Assembly: GCA_021647365.1 (NCBI GenBank)
Contig: JAKIUW010000016.1
Coordinates: forward strand, 1 to 64,000
DNA from: Cocleimonas sp.
GTDB lineage: Bacteria; Pseudomonadota; Gammaproteobacteria; Thiotrichales; Thiotrichaceae
DNA length: 64,000 bases
Direction of reading: 5' to 3'
Shown: positions 17,171 through 26,355 of the stretch, piece by piece
How positions within the stretch are numbered: position 1 is the stretch's first letter
How the letters are laid out: every line of letters begins with the position of its first letter
Program-made: the position numbers and the translations under genes
Notes under the pieces: generated by a model
What the model saw: the letters and a program-made list of their open reading frames with translations, nothing else
The model's database searches: none
What the model was told of the DNA's origin: nothing

Positions 17171-18366
17171 GTGATGGTAAGCCATATGGTATCTGTATAT
17201 TAGGTGCTACGGGTACGATTGGTGTTAATACCTTAGATGTAATTGCACGGCATCCTAATCAATATCATGTGGTTGCGCTTTCCGCTAATAGCAGCGTAGA
17301 AAAACTATTGCAACAATGTTTAGATGTTAACCCCCAATATGCAGTGATGGTTGATGAAAATGCTGCAGAACAGTTAGAACATCATTTAAAAGTGGGGGGG
17401 TGTGCTACACAAGTATTATCAGGCAAACAAGCTTTAGAAGAAATAGTAGTATTGCCAGAAGTTGATTATGTGATGGCTGCCATCGTCGGCGCGGCAGGTT
17501 TGTTACCAAACTTAGCGGCGGCAAAAGCAGGTAAGCGAGTCATGCTCGCTAATAAAGAATCACTCGTAATGTCGGGCAAGCTCTTTATGGATGCTATCCA
17601 TGATAATCGTGATAAGGGTGCTGAATTATTGCCCATAGATAGCGAGCATAATGCTATTTTCCAATCCATGCCCCCGCTTGTCGAAGGACAACAACAAAAA
17701 GCGGGTGTTACAAAAATTCTCCTAACAGCATCTGGAGGTCCTTTTCGGACGTGGGATATTGGTGCATTAAAAGATGTTACGCCTGAGCAGGCGGTGGCGC
17801 ACCCAAACTGGGTGATGGGTCAGAAAATATCGGTAGATTCTGCAACAATGATGAATAAAGGGCTGGAAGTTATTGAAGCTTGTTGGTTGTTTGATGTGCC
17901 TGAGGATCAGATTCAAGTGGTGATTCATCCACAAAGCATGATTCATTCAATGGTTTCTTATACGGATGGCTCGGTGTTGGCACAGCTGGGTAACCCCGAT
18001 ATGCGTACACCCATCGCTTATGCGCTCGGTTATCCCAAAAGAATTGATTCAGGCGTTTCACAGTTGGATATTTTTGATGTGGCACGATTAGATTTTGAGA
18101 AGCCAGATTTTGAAAGGTATCGCTGTTTGCAATTAGCTTATGATGCGCACCGCATTGGTGGTTATGCAACGATTGCTTTAAATGCTGCGAATGAAATGGC
18201 AGTTGATGCATTTTTAAATAAACGGATTAGCTTTACTACAATACCACTTGTCATAGAAAACGCGCTTGAGCAAGCTCCTACAGGGACACCTGAGAAAATA
18301 GATGATATACTTGCACAAGATTTAAGCAGTCGTGATCAGAGTAAACGGTATATTTCTGGCTTATAA
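17167..18366 (+). CDS. dxr: 1-deoxy-D-xylulose 5-phosphate reductoisomerase
   Basis: 399 residues. The NADPH site is ILGATGTIGVNTLDV. The metal and substrate site includes LLPIDSEHNAIFQ and ASGGPFR, HPNWVMGQKISVDSATMMNKGLE and a PQSMIHSMV segment. It performs the second step of the MEP isoprenoid pathway. Residues 72-80 (HHLKVGGCA) are encoded by a copy of the G-run repeat at 17380-17406. From memory of E. coli Dxr this region aligns without a length change, so either the repeat replaced native sequence or the match has another origin. Active-site residues are not touched. Confidence 0.97.
   Translation: MSDGKPYGICILGATGTIGVNTLDVIARHPNQYHVVALSANSSVEKLLQQCLDVNPQYAVMVDENAAEQLEHHLKVGGCATQVLSGKQALEEIVVLPEVDYVMAAIVGAAGLLPNLAAAKAGKRVMLANKESLVMSGKLFMDAIHDNRDKGAELLPIDSEHNAIFQSMPPLVEGQQQKAGVTKILLTASGGPFRTWDIGALKDVTPEQAVAHPNWVMGQKISVDSATMMNKGLEVIEACWLFDVPEDQIQVVIHPQSMIHSMVSYTDGSVLAQLGNPDMRTPIAYALGYPKRIDSGVSQLDIFDVARLDFEKPDFERYRCLQLAYDAHRIGGYATIALNAANEMAVDAFLNKRISFTTIPLVIENALEQAPTGTPEKIDDILAQDLSSRDQSKRYISGL
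17380..17406 (+). repeat. G-run repeat, AGTG type, in frame inside dxr
   Basis: The sequence CATCATTTAAAAGTG, then the G run (7 G in all), then TGTGCTACAC, differs from the common form only by T for G after CATCAT and ACAC for TTTAC at the end. It is read CAT CAT TTA AAA GTG GGG GGG TGT GCT. A change in the G-run length would shift the dxr frame. Confidence 0.85.
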
Positions 18367-18405
18367 AAAATAACATCAATATTTAAATTATCTAAAGAAA
18401 ATAAT

Positions 18406-19803
18406 ATGGCAACAGCACTTACAATACTCATCGCTATCGCAGCCTTCATCGTAGCGATAGCAATTCTCGTAGGCATTCATGAATTTGGACATTTTTGGGT
18501 GGCTCGTATATTAGGTATAAAAATTATACGTTTCGCCATTGGCTTTGGAAAGCCCCTTTGGACGTATAAATCCAAAGATAAAGATCAAACAGAATACGTT
18601 TTAGCTGCTATTCCTATGGGTGGTTATGTAAAAATGTTGGATGAACGTGAAGGCGATGTAGACCCAAGCGAAAAGCATCGGGCATTTAATACTCAACCAG
18701 TGTGGAAGCGTTTTTTAGTGGTGCTTGCGGGGCCTGTGTTTAATTTTATATTCTCAATTGCTGCGTTTGCACTTTTAATGATGATGGGCGTCGATTCTGT
18801 GCGTCCTTATGTGGGGGATATTGCACCAAACACACCTGCTGCTAAATCAGGCTTTGAGATAAAAGACAAAATAGTTGCCATCAATGATATTGAAATTGAA
18901 TCAATGCGTCAGGTGCGATTAACCCTTCTTAACGAATATTTGATAGATCCTAAGTTAACCATACATGTTGAAACACGTTCTGGGAGTCAAGCAAGCCGTT
19001 CACTAGATTTAAGTAATACCGCATTGTTGGCAGATGAAGGAGATTATTTCTTAAAAACAGGTATGGACTTTTGGCGACCACCAGTGAGTTCAATTAGTGT
19101 GGGGAAAGTGCTGCCTAAGACAGCCGCAGAGGTTGCAGGTGTTAAAGCCGATGATAAATTGGTAAGTGTTGATGGTGAAAAAGTTGTATCAGGTAAGTTT
19201 TTCTCGGAATATATAAATGCACATGCAGGAAAATCAGTGCAACTTGGTATAGAGAGAAAGGGTGATAATATAGTATTAGCTATCACTCCGCGCCTAACAG
19301 AGTATGAGGGGAAAAAGCGTGGTCAGATAGGTGTTGGTTTGGTCGCTAACTATGCTGAAGAGGAAAGAAAAGATTTGTTTTTTACACGTAAGGCTTCTTT
19401 TGGCGAATCATTAAAATTTGGCGTTACAGAAACCTACGACTTATCGATTATGACACTCAAAGTAATGGGTAGATTAATTACAGGAAAAGCATCATTAAAG
19501 AATATATCTGGTCCAGGTACTATTGCTAGTTTTGCAGGAAAGAGCGCGTTAATCGGGTTTTCTGCCTTTCTCACGCTGATGGCAATTGTGAGTTTGAGCC
19601 TTGGAGTGTTAAATTTACTACCGATACCCATGCTAGATGGAGGGCATTTAATGTACTACATCATCGAATTGGTCAAGGGAAGTCCAGTTTCAGAAAGGGT
19701 TGAAGCGATTGGAGTGCGTATAGGGATGGGTATAGTTGGCGTTCTGATGGTAGTGGCTATCTATAATGATCTTGATCGATTTACAAGCTGGATAGCAAGT
19801 TAA
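18406..19803 (+). CDS. rseP: RseP site-2 intramembrane metalloprotease
   Basis: 465 residues. HEFGHFWVAR near residues 26-35 in the first membrane helix is the zinc site HExxH, and LPIPMLDGGHLMYY near residue 405 supplies the third ligand. Two PDZ domains lie between (about 120-200 and 215-300). RseP cuts RseA to release sigma-E in the envelope-stress cascade and also clears signal-peptide remnants. It sits directly ahead of bamA as in most gammaproteobacteria. Confidence 0.96.
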   Translation: MATALTILIAIAAFIVAIAILVGIHEFGHFWVARILGIKIIRFAIGFGKPLWTYKSKDKDQTEYVLAAIPMGGYVKMLDEREGDVDPSEKHRAFNTQPVWKRFLVVLAGPVFNFIFSIAAFALLMMMGVDSVRPYVGDIAPNTPAAKSGFEIKDKIVAINDIEIESMRQVRLTLLNEYLIDPKLTIHVETRSGSQASRSLDLSNTALLADEGDYFLKTGMDFWRPPVSSISVGKVLPKTAAEVAGVKADDKLVSVDGEKVVSGKFFSEYINAHAGKSVQLGIERKGDNIVLAITPRLTEYEGKKRGQIGVGLVANYAEEERKDLFFTRKASFGESLKFGVTETYDLSIMTLKVMGRLITGKASLKNISGPGTIASFAGKSALIGFSAFLTLMAIVSLSLGVLNLLPIPMLDGGHLMYYIIELVKGSPVSERVEAIGVRIGMGIVGVLMVVAIYNDLDRFTSWIAS

Positions 19804-19837
19804 CGATCACTGTAATAATAAAAGTTAGGGTAATAAT

Positions 19838-22135
19838 ATGAAAAACCAAGTAATTAAAGCTTCTTTAGCTGGTTGTTTGCTAGCGTTAAGTCAAGGTGTT
19901 TGGGCTGATAGTTTTGTTCTTAAAGATGTTCAAGTTAGCGGTTTAGAACGTGTTGCCGCTGGTACTGTTCTTAGTAATGTCCCTGTTCGTGTTGGTCAAA
20001 CATTTGATGACAATATGACGGCAGGTATTGTTCGCTCTCTCTTTAAAACTGGATTATTTGATGATGTAAAAATCAGCAGACGTGGCAATGTTTTATTGGT
20101 AAATGTTCAAGAGCGTGCCGCCGTTGGCGATATCAAAGTTTCTGGAAATCATGTTATTCCTACAAAAGCACTTTTAGCTGCACTGAAACAAGCGGGAGTA
20201 GCTAAAGGACGACCTTTAGATAAGTCAGCGCTAAACAAAATTCAGAAAGAAATAAAGCAACAATATCTCGCTCGTGGTAACTATGCAGCGAATGTTGAAA
20301 CAAAACTTCAAAAACTTCCTCGTAACCGCGTCGGTGTGAATATAAAAGTTCAAGAGGGTGGTGTTGCACGTATTAAGCGTTTGAAGATTAGTGGCAACAA
20401 AGCATACTCAGAAGCAACATTAATGAAGTTACTTGAGTCAGGCACGAGAGGTAAGGTTGCTTTCCTGAGCAGTCGTGACAAGTACTCAAAAGAAAAATTA
20501 GTGGGTGATATTGATAAGCTCACATCGTTCTACCGTGATAGAGGTTATTTAAATTTTGAAGTGCTTTCAACCCAAGTCGCTTTATCAAAAGATAAAAAAT
20601 CTGTTTTTGTTAATCTAAATATTAAAGAAGGTGATCAATACCGTGTTGGTAAGGTCAAAGTGGTTGGTGATACAGGCTTAAGTAATACCGAAATACAAAG
20701 ACTTCTTACGCTAAGAGAAGGACAGATTTTCTCACAAACCAAGCTAGCTGAAACACGTAAAAACGTAAAAAATAGATTAGGTAAAGATGGTTTCGCATTC
20801 TCTCGTATTGGCATACTGCCGAAGGTGGACAATGTTAATAAACGTGTTGATCTTACTTTTCAAGCAGAGAAAGGTCAGCGCACTTACGTTAGACGAATCA
20901 ATATCCGTGGTAACTTTCGAACAAAAGAAGAAGTTTTCCGTCGTGAAATGCGTCAGCTAGAGAGTTCTTTCCTTTCAAAACAAAAGGTCGTGCGTTCAAA
21001 AGAACGTATTCAACGTTTGCCTTTTGTTGAGAGTGTAAAAATAACAACATCTCCTGTCGCAGGTCGTAGTGATCAGGTTGATTTGGATGTCATTGTTAGC
21101 GAAAAATCATCAAATAGATTCAATGCCGGTGTTGGTTACTCTGGTAACAGCGTAACCTTTAATGTTGGGCTTACACAAAATAACTTTATGGGAACAGGCA
21201 AGAGTTTGTCAGTCTCTGCAGTTAATAGTAAGTCAACTAAAAGCTTTCGTGTCAGTCATAACAACCCCTATCATACCGTTGATGGTGTAGGTCGTGGTTT
21301 CAATGTTTATTACAACAAGACAGATGCCATTGAAGATGATTTGTCTGACTACAGTAGTAATGCATATGGTGCTGATATTAACTACACCATACCATTAACA
21401 GAGGATAACTCTTTACGCTTTAGCATTGGTGGTGAGCATCGTGAGATTATTACATCAAGTCTAACGCCAGATCATATTAAAGATTTTGTTACTGATAATG
21501 GTGACAATTATAATAATATTTTAGGGAAGGTAAGCTATGTGCATGATACACGTGATCGTTTCTTATTCCCGACAAAAGGTCAAAGACAAAGCATTGCTTT
21601 AGAGGTTGGCTTGCCAGGTAGTGATCTTGAATACTACAAGCTTAAATACAGAGCAGCTAAGTACTTGCCTGTAACAGAGAAAATGACTTTTGCACTAAAA
21701 GGCGGAATTTCATACGGAGAGGGTTTTGGAGATACTAAAGATTTACCATTTTTTGAGCGCTTCTATGCAGGTGGTATCAGCACGGTTAGAGGTTTTGATA
21801 ATAATAGCCTAGGTCCTAAAACTAAGGTAAATAATGTAGAAAATAAAGACCCTGCTGGTGGTAACCTTGCGGTTAATGCTCGAGCTGAACTACTCTTCCC
21901 AGTACCTTTTGCTGAAGACGTGAAAGGTTTGCGCATGAGTGCTTTTGTTGATGCGGGTAATGTATATAAAGACTTTGATACATTTGAAGCGGACGATATT
22001 CGTTATTCAGCAGGTCTCTCGGCGACTTGGATATCACCGCTGGGTCCGTTTACACTAAGCTATGCGAAGCCTCTTAATGCTGACCCGCAGGATGAGATTC
22101 AAGAGCTACAATTCTCAATAGGTGCAAGCTTCTAA
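19838..22135 (+). CDS. bamA: Outer-membrane assembly factor BamA
   Basis: 765 residues. A signal peptide (cut near VWADSF) is followed by five POTRA domains (to about 420) and a 16-strand Omp85 barrel ending in an aromatic residue (GASF). Barrel landmarks include FNAGVGYSGNSV, the VRGF motif in GGISTVRGFDNNSLGP (lid loop L6), and GPFTLSYAKPLN. It inserts beta-barrel proteins into the outer membrane. A perfect repeat hairpin with a T-tract follows. Confidence 0.97.
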   Translation: MKNQVIKASLAGCLLALSQGVWADSFVLKDVQVSGLERVAAGTVLSNVPVRVGQTFDDNMTAGIVRSLFKTGLFDDVKISRRGNVLLVNVQERAAVGDIKVSGNHVIPTKALLAALKQAGVAKGRPLDKSALNKIQKEIKQQYLARGNYAANVETKLQKLPRNRVGVNIKVQEGGVARIKRLKISGNKAYSEATLMKLLESGTRGKVAFLSSRDKYSKEKLVGDIDKLTSFYRDRGYLNFEVLSTQVALSKDKKSVFVNLNIKEGDQYRVGKVKVVGDTGLSNTEIQRLLTLREGQIFSQTKLAETRKNVKNRLGKDGFAFSRIGILPKVDNVNKRVDLTFQAEKGQRTYVRRINIRGNFRTKEEVFRREMRQLESSFLSKQKVVRSKERIQRLPFVESVKITTSPVAGRSDQVDLDVIVSEKSSNRFNAGVGYSGNSVTFNVGLTQNNFMGTGKSLSVSAVNSKSTKSFRVSHNNPYHTVDGVGRGFNVYYNKTDAIEDDLSDYSSNAYGADINYTIPLTEDNSLRFSIGGEHREIITSSLTPDHIKDFVTDNGDNYNNILGKVSYVHDTRDRFLFPTKGQRQSIALEVGLPGSDLEYYKLKYRAAKYLPVTEKMTFALKGGISYGEGFGDTKDLPFFERFYAGGISTVRGFDNNSLGPKTKVNNVENKDPAGGNLAVNARAELLFPVPFAEDVKGLRMSAFVDAGNVYKDFDTFEADDIRYSAGLSATWISPLGPFTLSYAKPLNADPQDEIQELQFSIGASF

Positions 22136-22168
22136 TTTGTAGTAAGTGTATTAATAATATTGATTTAC

Positions 22169-22223
22169 AAAGCACACCCCCCTAGTTTTACATCATGTAA
22201 AACTAGGGGGGTGTGCTTTTTTT
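22169..22223 (+). terminator. G-run repeat pair, CTAG type, forming a perfect hairpin with T-tract (terminator of bamA)
   Basis: The C-rich arm (22169-22193) and G-rich arm (22194-22219) are perfect inverted copies meeting at ACATCATGT. The right arm ends in GC followed by seven T (22217-22223). This is the form of an intrinsic terminator after bamA and ahead of skp, built from two interspersed repeats. Confidence 0.85.
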
Positions 22224-22288
22224 GTGTTGATCCATTCAAAGACCTCTAATAGTGTTAAATTCTGCTGACTCTAGTACAATCGGTAGCC

Positions 22289-22879
22289 ATGATTAGACTT
22301 AAACAACAAAGTGATAAAATAAAAGGTAATAAACACACAGTACTTATTGCCTTTTCTGTATTTATAAATATGCTTTTTATAAGTCTTTTTTCGGTGGCTT
22401 ATGCAGAAGATGCGGTTTCTGTTGGTGTAGTTAATGTGACGTTTCTAATGGAAAATGCACCACAAGCAGAGGTAGCGAGTAGCAACTTAAAAGATAAGTT
22501 TTTACCACAAGAGCAGAAACTTGCCGAAGACTTGGAGCAAATTAATGGCTTAGAGATTGGGTTAAAAGAACTAATTGTATCAAAAGAAAATGCTGATATA
22601 AGACGACAAAAAGAAAGAGAGTTGCGCTCTCGTAAACGAGCACGTAGCCGATCTTTACAAGACTTTAGAGAAGAGTTACGTTTTGCCAGAGATGCGGCAC
22701 TTGATGTTGTTCAAAAAGAAGTTTTCAGTGCGATCGACGAAGTAAGAAAAGAAAAAAATATAGATATTATTCTTCAAGATTATATTTCTGCTAGCCAACG
22801 CGTTGATATAACACCTGTGGTATTAGGCTTTCTTAAAAAGAAGCTTGAGATTGATACTAAGGCAAAAGAAAGTCAATGA
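22289..22879 (+). CDS. skp: Periplasmic chaperone Skp/OmpH
   Basis: 196 residues. The N-terminus has an unusually long basic part before the hydrophobic core (residues 17-40, cut near AYAED). The mature protein starts SVGVVNVTFLMENAP and is then a long charged coiled coil (about 60-140), as in the Skp trimer that holds unfolded outer-membrane proteins. The stop overlaps lpxD by 4 bp, so the lipid A genes are coupled to it. Confidence 0.88.
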   Translation: MIRLKQQSDKIKGNKHTVLIAFSVFINMLFISLFSVAYAEDAVSVGVVNVTFLMENAPQAEVASSNLKDKFLPQEQKLAEDLEQINGLEIGLKELIVSKENADIRRQKERELRSRKRARSRSLQDFREELRFARDAALDVVQKEVFSAIDEVRKEKNIDIILQDYISASQRVDITPVVLGFLKKKLEIDTKAKESQ

Positions 22880-23916
22880 TACTGACTCTTGAAAAGCTGG
22901 CTGAGCTTACGGAATCAAAAGTTAAAGGGGATGGTAGTTGTCAGCTACAGGGTGTAATGTCCCTAGAAGAGGCTGGTGAAGGTCAAATAAGCTTTGTTAG
23001 TAACCCAAAGTATAAAAAACACCTTGAGGCAAGCAAAGCATCTGCTGTTGTTCTATCGCCAGTACTGGCAAAGGATTATTCTGGCAATGCATTGATTAAT
23101 GATGATCCTTATTTAACCTTCGCTAAAACAGTTTCGATCTTCCATACAAAAAAGATACCACTGCCGTTGATTCATCCAAGTGCTGTTATAGCGGATAGTG
23201 CGGTAATAAGTAAACAAGCAACTATTGCTGCTAATGTTGTCATAGAACCTGATGTGGTTATTGAAGATGAGGTTATCGTTGGAGCGGGTAGTTTCATCGG
23301 TGAACGCTCCGTACTCAAAAAGAATGTTCAGTTGTATCCCAATGTAACGCTTAATTCGGACACAAAAGTAGGAAAAAATTCAATCATTCATTCTGGTGCC
23401 GTCATTGGAGCCGATGGTTTTGGTTTTGCCCCTCAAAAAGATAAAAGTTGGTATAAAATATTACAAGTGGGTAACGTGATTATTGGTTCAGATGTGGAAA
23501 TTGGAGCGAATACTACTATAGACCGTGCTGCACTGGGTTCGACCGAAATAGCTAATGGCGTAAAACTTGATAACCAAATACAAGTAGGTCATAACGTAAG
23601 TATTGGCGAACACACGATTATTGCAGGAGGAGCACTAATTGCGGGTAGTACGCAAATAGGAAAAACCTGTCAAATTGGAGGTGCAGCAGCAATAGGTGGA
23701 CATTTAAAAATAGCTGATAATGTCATTATTTCTGGCAGGGCTATGGTAATAAGCTCAATTAACGAAGCAGGTGTGTATTCGTCGGGTATTGTAATCGAAG
23801 AAAATAAAAAATGGCGACGTAACGCGGCTCGTTTTAGACAATTAGATGAAATGGCAAAAACAATAAAGCGCTTAGAGAAAAAATTAGAAGAGCGTGAAGA
23901 AGGGGGTTTATCTTGA
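22876..23916 (+). CDS. lpxD: UDP-3-O-(3-hydroxyacyl)glucosamine N-acyltransferase
   Basis: 346 residues. An N-terminal uridine-binding domain (about 1-100) precedes a left-handed beta-helix of hexapeptide repeats (about 105-320), including GADGFGFAPQKDKSWYK and DNQIQVGHNVSIGEHT with the catalytic histidine. A C-terminal helix (to residue 346) is charged. It adds the second hydroxyacyl chain in lipid A synthesis. It overlaps both skp and fabZ by 4 bp. Confidence 0.97.
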   Translation: MILTLEKLAELTESKVKGDGSCQLQGVMSLEEAGEGQISFVSNPKYKKHLEASKASAVVLSPVLAKDYSGNALINDDPYLTFAKTVSIFHTKKIPLPLIHPSAVIADSAVISKQATIAANVVIEPDVVIEDEVIVGAGSFIGERSVLKKNVQLYPNVTLNSDTKVGKNSIIHSGAVIGADGFGFAPQKDKSWYKILQVGNVIIGSDVEIGANTTIDRAALGSTEIANGVKLDNQIQVGHNVSIGEHTIIAGGALIAGSTQIGKTCQIGGAAAIGGHLKIADNVIISGRAMVISSINEAGVYSSGIVIEENKKWRRNAARFRQLDEMAKTIKRLEKKLEEREEGGLS

Positions 23917-24377
23917 GTGAAAATACGAAAGAAACTTTAATGGATGTAACTGAGATAAGGCGTTTTCTAGAGCATAGATACCCTTTTGCTCTTGTTGATA
24001 GAGTGACTCAACTTGAAGCAGGAAAAACCATAAAGGCTCTTAAAAACGTCACAATTAATGAGCCTTTTTTCAATGGGCATTTTCCTCATAAACCTATAAT
24101 GCCAGGTGTTTTAATTATTGAAGCTCTGGCGCAAGCAACAGGTTTGTTGGGTTTTAAAACCATGAGTGATATACCTCAAGACGATTTGCTCTATGTGTTG
24201 GTTGGTCTTGATAAGGTTAAATTTAAGAAGCAGGTTATTCCTGGCGATCAGCTAGAGCTACGCGCTGAGATAATCCGCCATAAAGGGAAGTTGTGGATAT
24301 TTAAAGCAGAAGCTCGTGTTGATGGTGCTGTTGTAGTATCAGCAGAAATTAAATGCGCAACAACAAAAGTAGATTAA
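23913..24377 (+). CDS. fabZ: (3R)-hydroxyacyl-ACP dehydratase FabZ
   Basis: 154 residues from a TTG that overlaps the lpxD stop and follows an AGGGGG SD; an ATG at 23940 would give 145 residues and is the alternative. The hot-dog fold signature is LEHRYPFALVDRV, then GHFPHKPIMPGVLIIEALAQ with the catalytic H and E. It dehydrates 3-hydroxyacyl-ACP and competes with LpxA for the same substrate, so its place between lpxD and lpxA fits the balance of phospholipid and lipid A. Confidence 0.97.
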   Translation: MSENTKETLMDVTEIRRFLEHRYPFALVDRVTQLEAGKTIKALKNVTINEPFFNGHFPHKPIMPGVLIIEALAQATGLLGFKTMSDIPQDDLLYVLVGLDKVKFKKQVIPGDQLELRAEIIRHKGKLWIFKAEARVDGAVVVSAEIKCATTKVD

Positions 24378-24390
24378 GGGTCAAAGGTCA

Positions 24391-25176
24391 ATGAGTAAAA
24401 TACACCCAACCGCCATTATCGATTCAAAAGCAGAGCTTGCTGATGATGTAGAAGTATCTCCTTATGCCATTATTGGTGCAGGCGTTAAAATTGATAGTGG
24501 TACATGGGTTGGTCCGCACACGGTTATCGAAGGTCCAACAACCATAGGTAAAGAAAATCGTATTTTTCAGTTTGCATCGGTAGGTGCAGAGCCTCAAGAT
24601 AAAAAGTATAAAAAAGGCGAACAGACAACTTTAAGTATTGGCGATCGAAATGTCATTCGTGAAAGTGTCACCATCAACCGCGGCACATCTCAAGATATTG
24701 GTAAGACAGTCATTGGTGATGATAACTGGATTATGGCTTACGTCCATATTGCTCACGATTGTATCGTTGGGAATAACACGATATTTGCCAATAATGCGAC
24801 CCTTGCAGGGCATGTAACGATTCATGACTATGCTATTTTGGGTGGTTTTACATTAGTGCATCAATTTTGTCACATAGGTGAATACGCTTTCACAGGTATG
24901 GGCACGCAGTTGGGTAAGGATTTGCCTCCTTTTGTGATGGCATTTGGTGCGCCAGGAATCCCACGCGGTATTAATAATGAAGGCTTAAAACGCCATGGTT
25001 TTGATGATGACGTGCGTAAGAAAATAAAAAATGCTTATCGTACTTTATACCGTAAAGATCTGCCATTTAAAGAAGCGATAGCGCAACTTCAAGAGCAATC
25101 TTCATCTGATCGTTCCATCAAACAGATGGCAGACTTCTGCGAAAGAAGCCAGAACGGTCGTGGCATCATCCGTTAG
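24391..25176 (+). CDS. lpxA: UDP-N-acetylglucosamine O-acyltransferase
   Basis: 261 residues. A left-handed beta-helix of hexapeptide repeats from IHPTAIIDSKAEL to about residue 190, with MAYVHIAHDCIVGNN containing the catalytic histidine and FANNATLAGHV. A helical C-terminal domain follows. LpxA starts lipid A synthesis. It is 13 bp after fabZ. Confidence 0.98.
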   Translation: MSKIHPTAIIDSKAELADDVEVSPYAIIGAGVKIDSGTWVGPHTVIEGPTTIGKENRIFQFASVGAEPQDKKYKKGEQTTLSIGDRNVIRESVTINRGTSQDIGKTVIGDDNWIMAYVHIAHDCIVGNNTIFANNATLAGHVTIHDYAILGGFTLVHQFCHIGEYAFTGMGTQLGKDLPPFVMAFGAPGIPRGINNEGLKRHGFDDDVRKKIKNAYRTLYRKDLPFKEAIAQLQEQSSSDRSIKQMADFCERSQNGRGIIR

Positions 25177-25191
25177 GTATTATTAAATACT

Positions 25192-26355
25192 ATGCGCATA
25201 GCCATCGTAGCAGGGGAAGTATCAGGCGATATCCTTGGTAGTCGTTTAATTAATTCATTGAGAGAGTTGTATCCTAATGCCACGTTTGAAGGGGTTGCAG
25301 GGGATGAGATGCAACAGGCGGGTTGTGTTTCTTTATACTCAATGGAACGGCTTTCTATCATGGGCTATGTCGAAGTTCTACCTCGTTTGGTAGAACTTTT
25401 GAAAATGCGAAAAGCACTGATTAATCGCTGGAGTCAAAATCCTCCTGATTTATTCATTGGTATTGATGCTCCAGACTTTAACCTCAAGCTTGAAAAAAAA
25501 CTCTTTGATGCTGGAGTAACTGCGGTTCACTATGTCAGCCCATCTGTTTGGGCGTGGAAAGAAGGGCGTGTTAAAAAAATGAAAAATGCAATGGATTTGA
25601 TGCTAACACTCTTTCCATTTGAAGTTGATTTCTATAAGAAGCACGCTATTCCAGCGGAGTTTGTTGGGCATCCTTTGGCAGATGAAATTCCATTGAAGAC
25701 AAATGTCGAGGAGGCAAGAAAAGCACTTTCATTGCCTGAGGAAGCTTTTATTTTAGCTGTGCTTCCTGGGAGTAGGGTGGGGGAAATAAATCGCATTGCA
25801 CCAGACTTTCTGCAAGGATTGAAAGAGTTGCAGCAGCAACACCCTGATTGGTTATTTGTCACGCCCATGGTCAATAAAAAGCTAAAAGATGCTTTCGAGG
25901 CAATCAAACAAGAAGTGGCTCCGAATGTCCCAATCAACTATATAAAAGGGCAATCCCGCACCGTGATGACAGCATCTAATCAGATATTGATGGTGTCTGG
26001 TACGGCTGTTTTAGAAGGAATGTTAATAGGTCGTCCAATGGTGGCGGCATATCGTGTTGCTCCGCTCACGGCGCGTATAATCCGCCTATTTAATATGATA
26101 AAGTCAAAATATTATACGTTGCCCAATAATTTAGCAGATGAATATTTAGTACCTGAACTGATACAAGAAGGTATAACAAAAGAGAACATTGTTAGAGAAG
26201 TGGAAAGGCAGTTTATGCAAAGCGAGGAGCAACACAATCACATGCTTGGTCGATTTAATGAAATACATAAACAGCTAAAACAAAATGCGAGTGCGCGAGC
26301 AGCAAAAGCTCTTTTTAATTTAATAGAAGCTAAAAAAGCAGAGTCCAAGAAATGA
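25192..26355 (+). CDS. lpxB: Lipid-A-disaccharide synthase
   Basis: 387 residues, GT-B fold of family GT19. Landmarks are AGEVSGDILGSRLI, GIDAPDFNLKLE, HYVSPSVWAWKEGR, LPGSRVGEI and SGTAVLEGML. It joins UDP-diacylglucosamine to lipid X at the inner-membrane face. It follows lpxA by 15 bp and overlaps rnhB by 4 bp. Confidence 0.98.
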   Translation: MRIAIVAGEVSGDILGSRLINSLRELYPNATFEGVAGDEMQQAGCVSLYSMERLSIMGYVEVLPRLVELLKMRKALINRWSQNPPDLFIGIDAPDFNLKLEKKLFDAGVTAVHYVSPSVWAWKEGRVKKMKNAMDLMLTLFPFEVDFYKKHAIPAEFVGHPLADEIPLKTNVEEARKALSLPEEAFILAVLPGSRVGEINRIAPDFLQGLKELQQQHPDWLFVTPMVNKKLKDAFEAIKQEVAPNVPINYIKGQSRTVMTASNQILMVSGTAVLEGMLIGRPMVAAYRVAPLTARIIRLFNMIKSKYYTLPNNLADEYLVPELIQEGITKENIVREVERQFMQSEEQHNHMLGRFNEIHKQLKQNASARAAKALFNLIEAKKAESKK

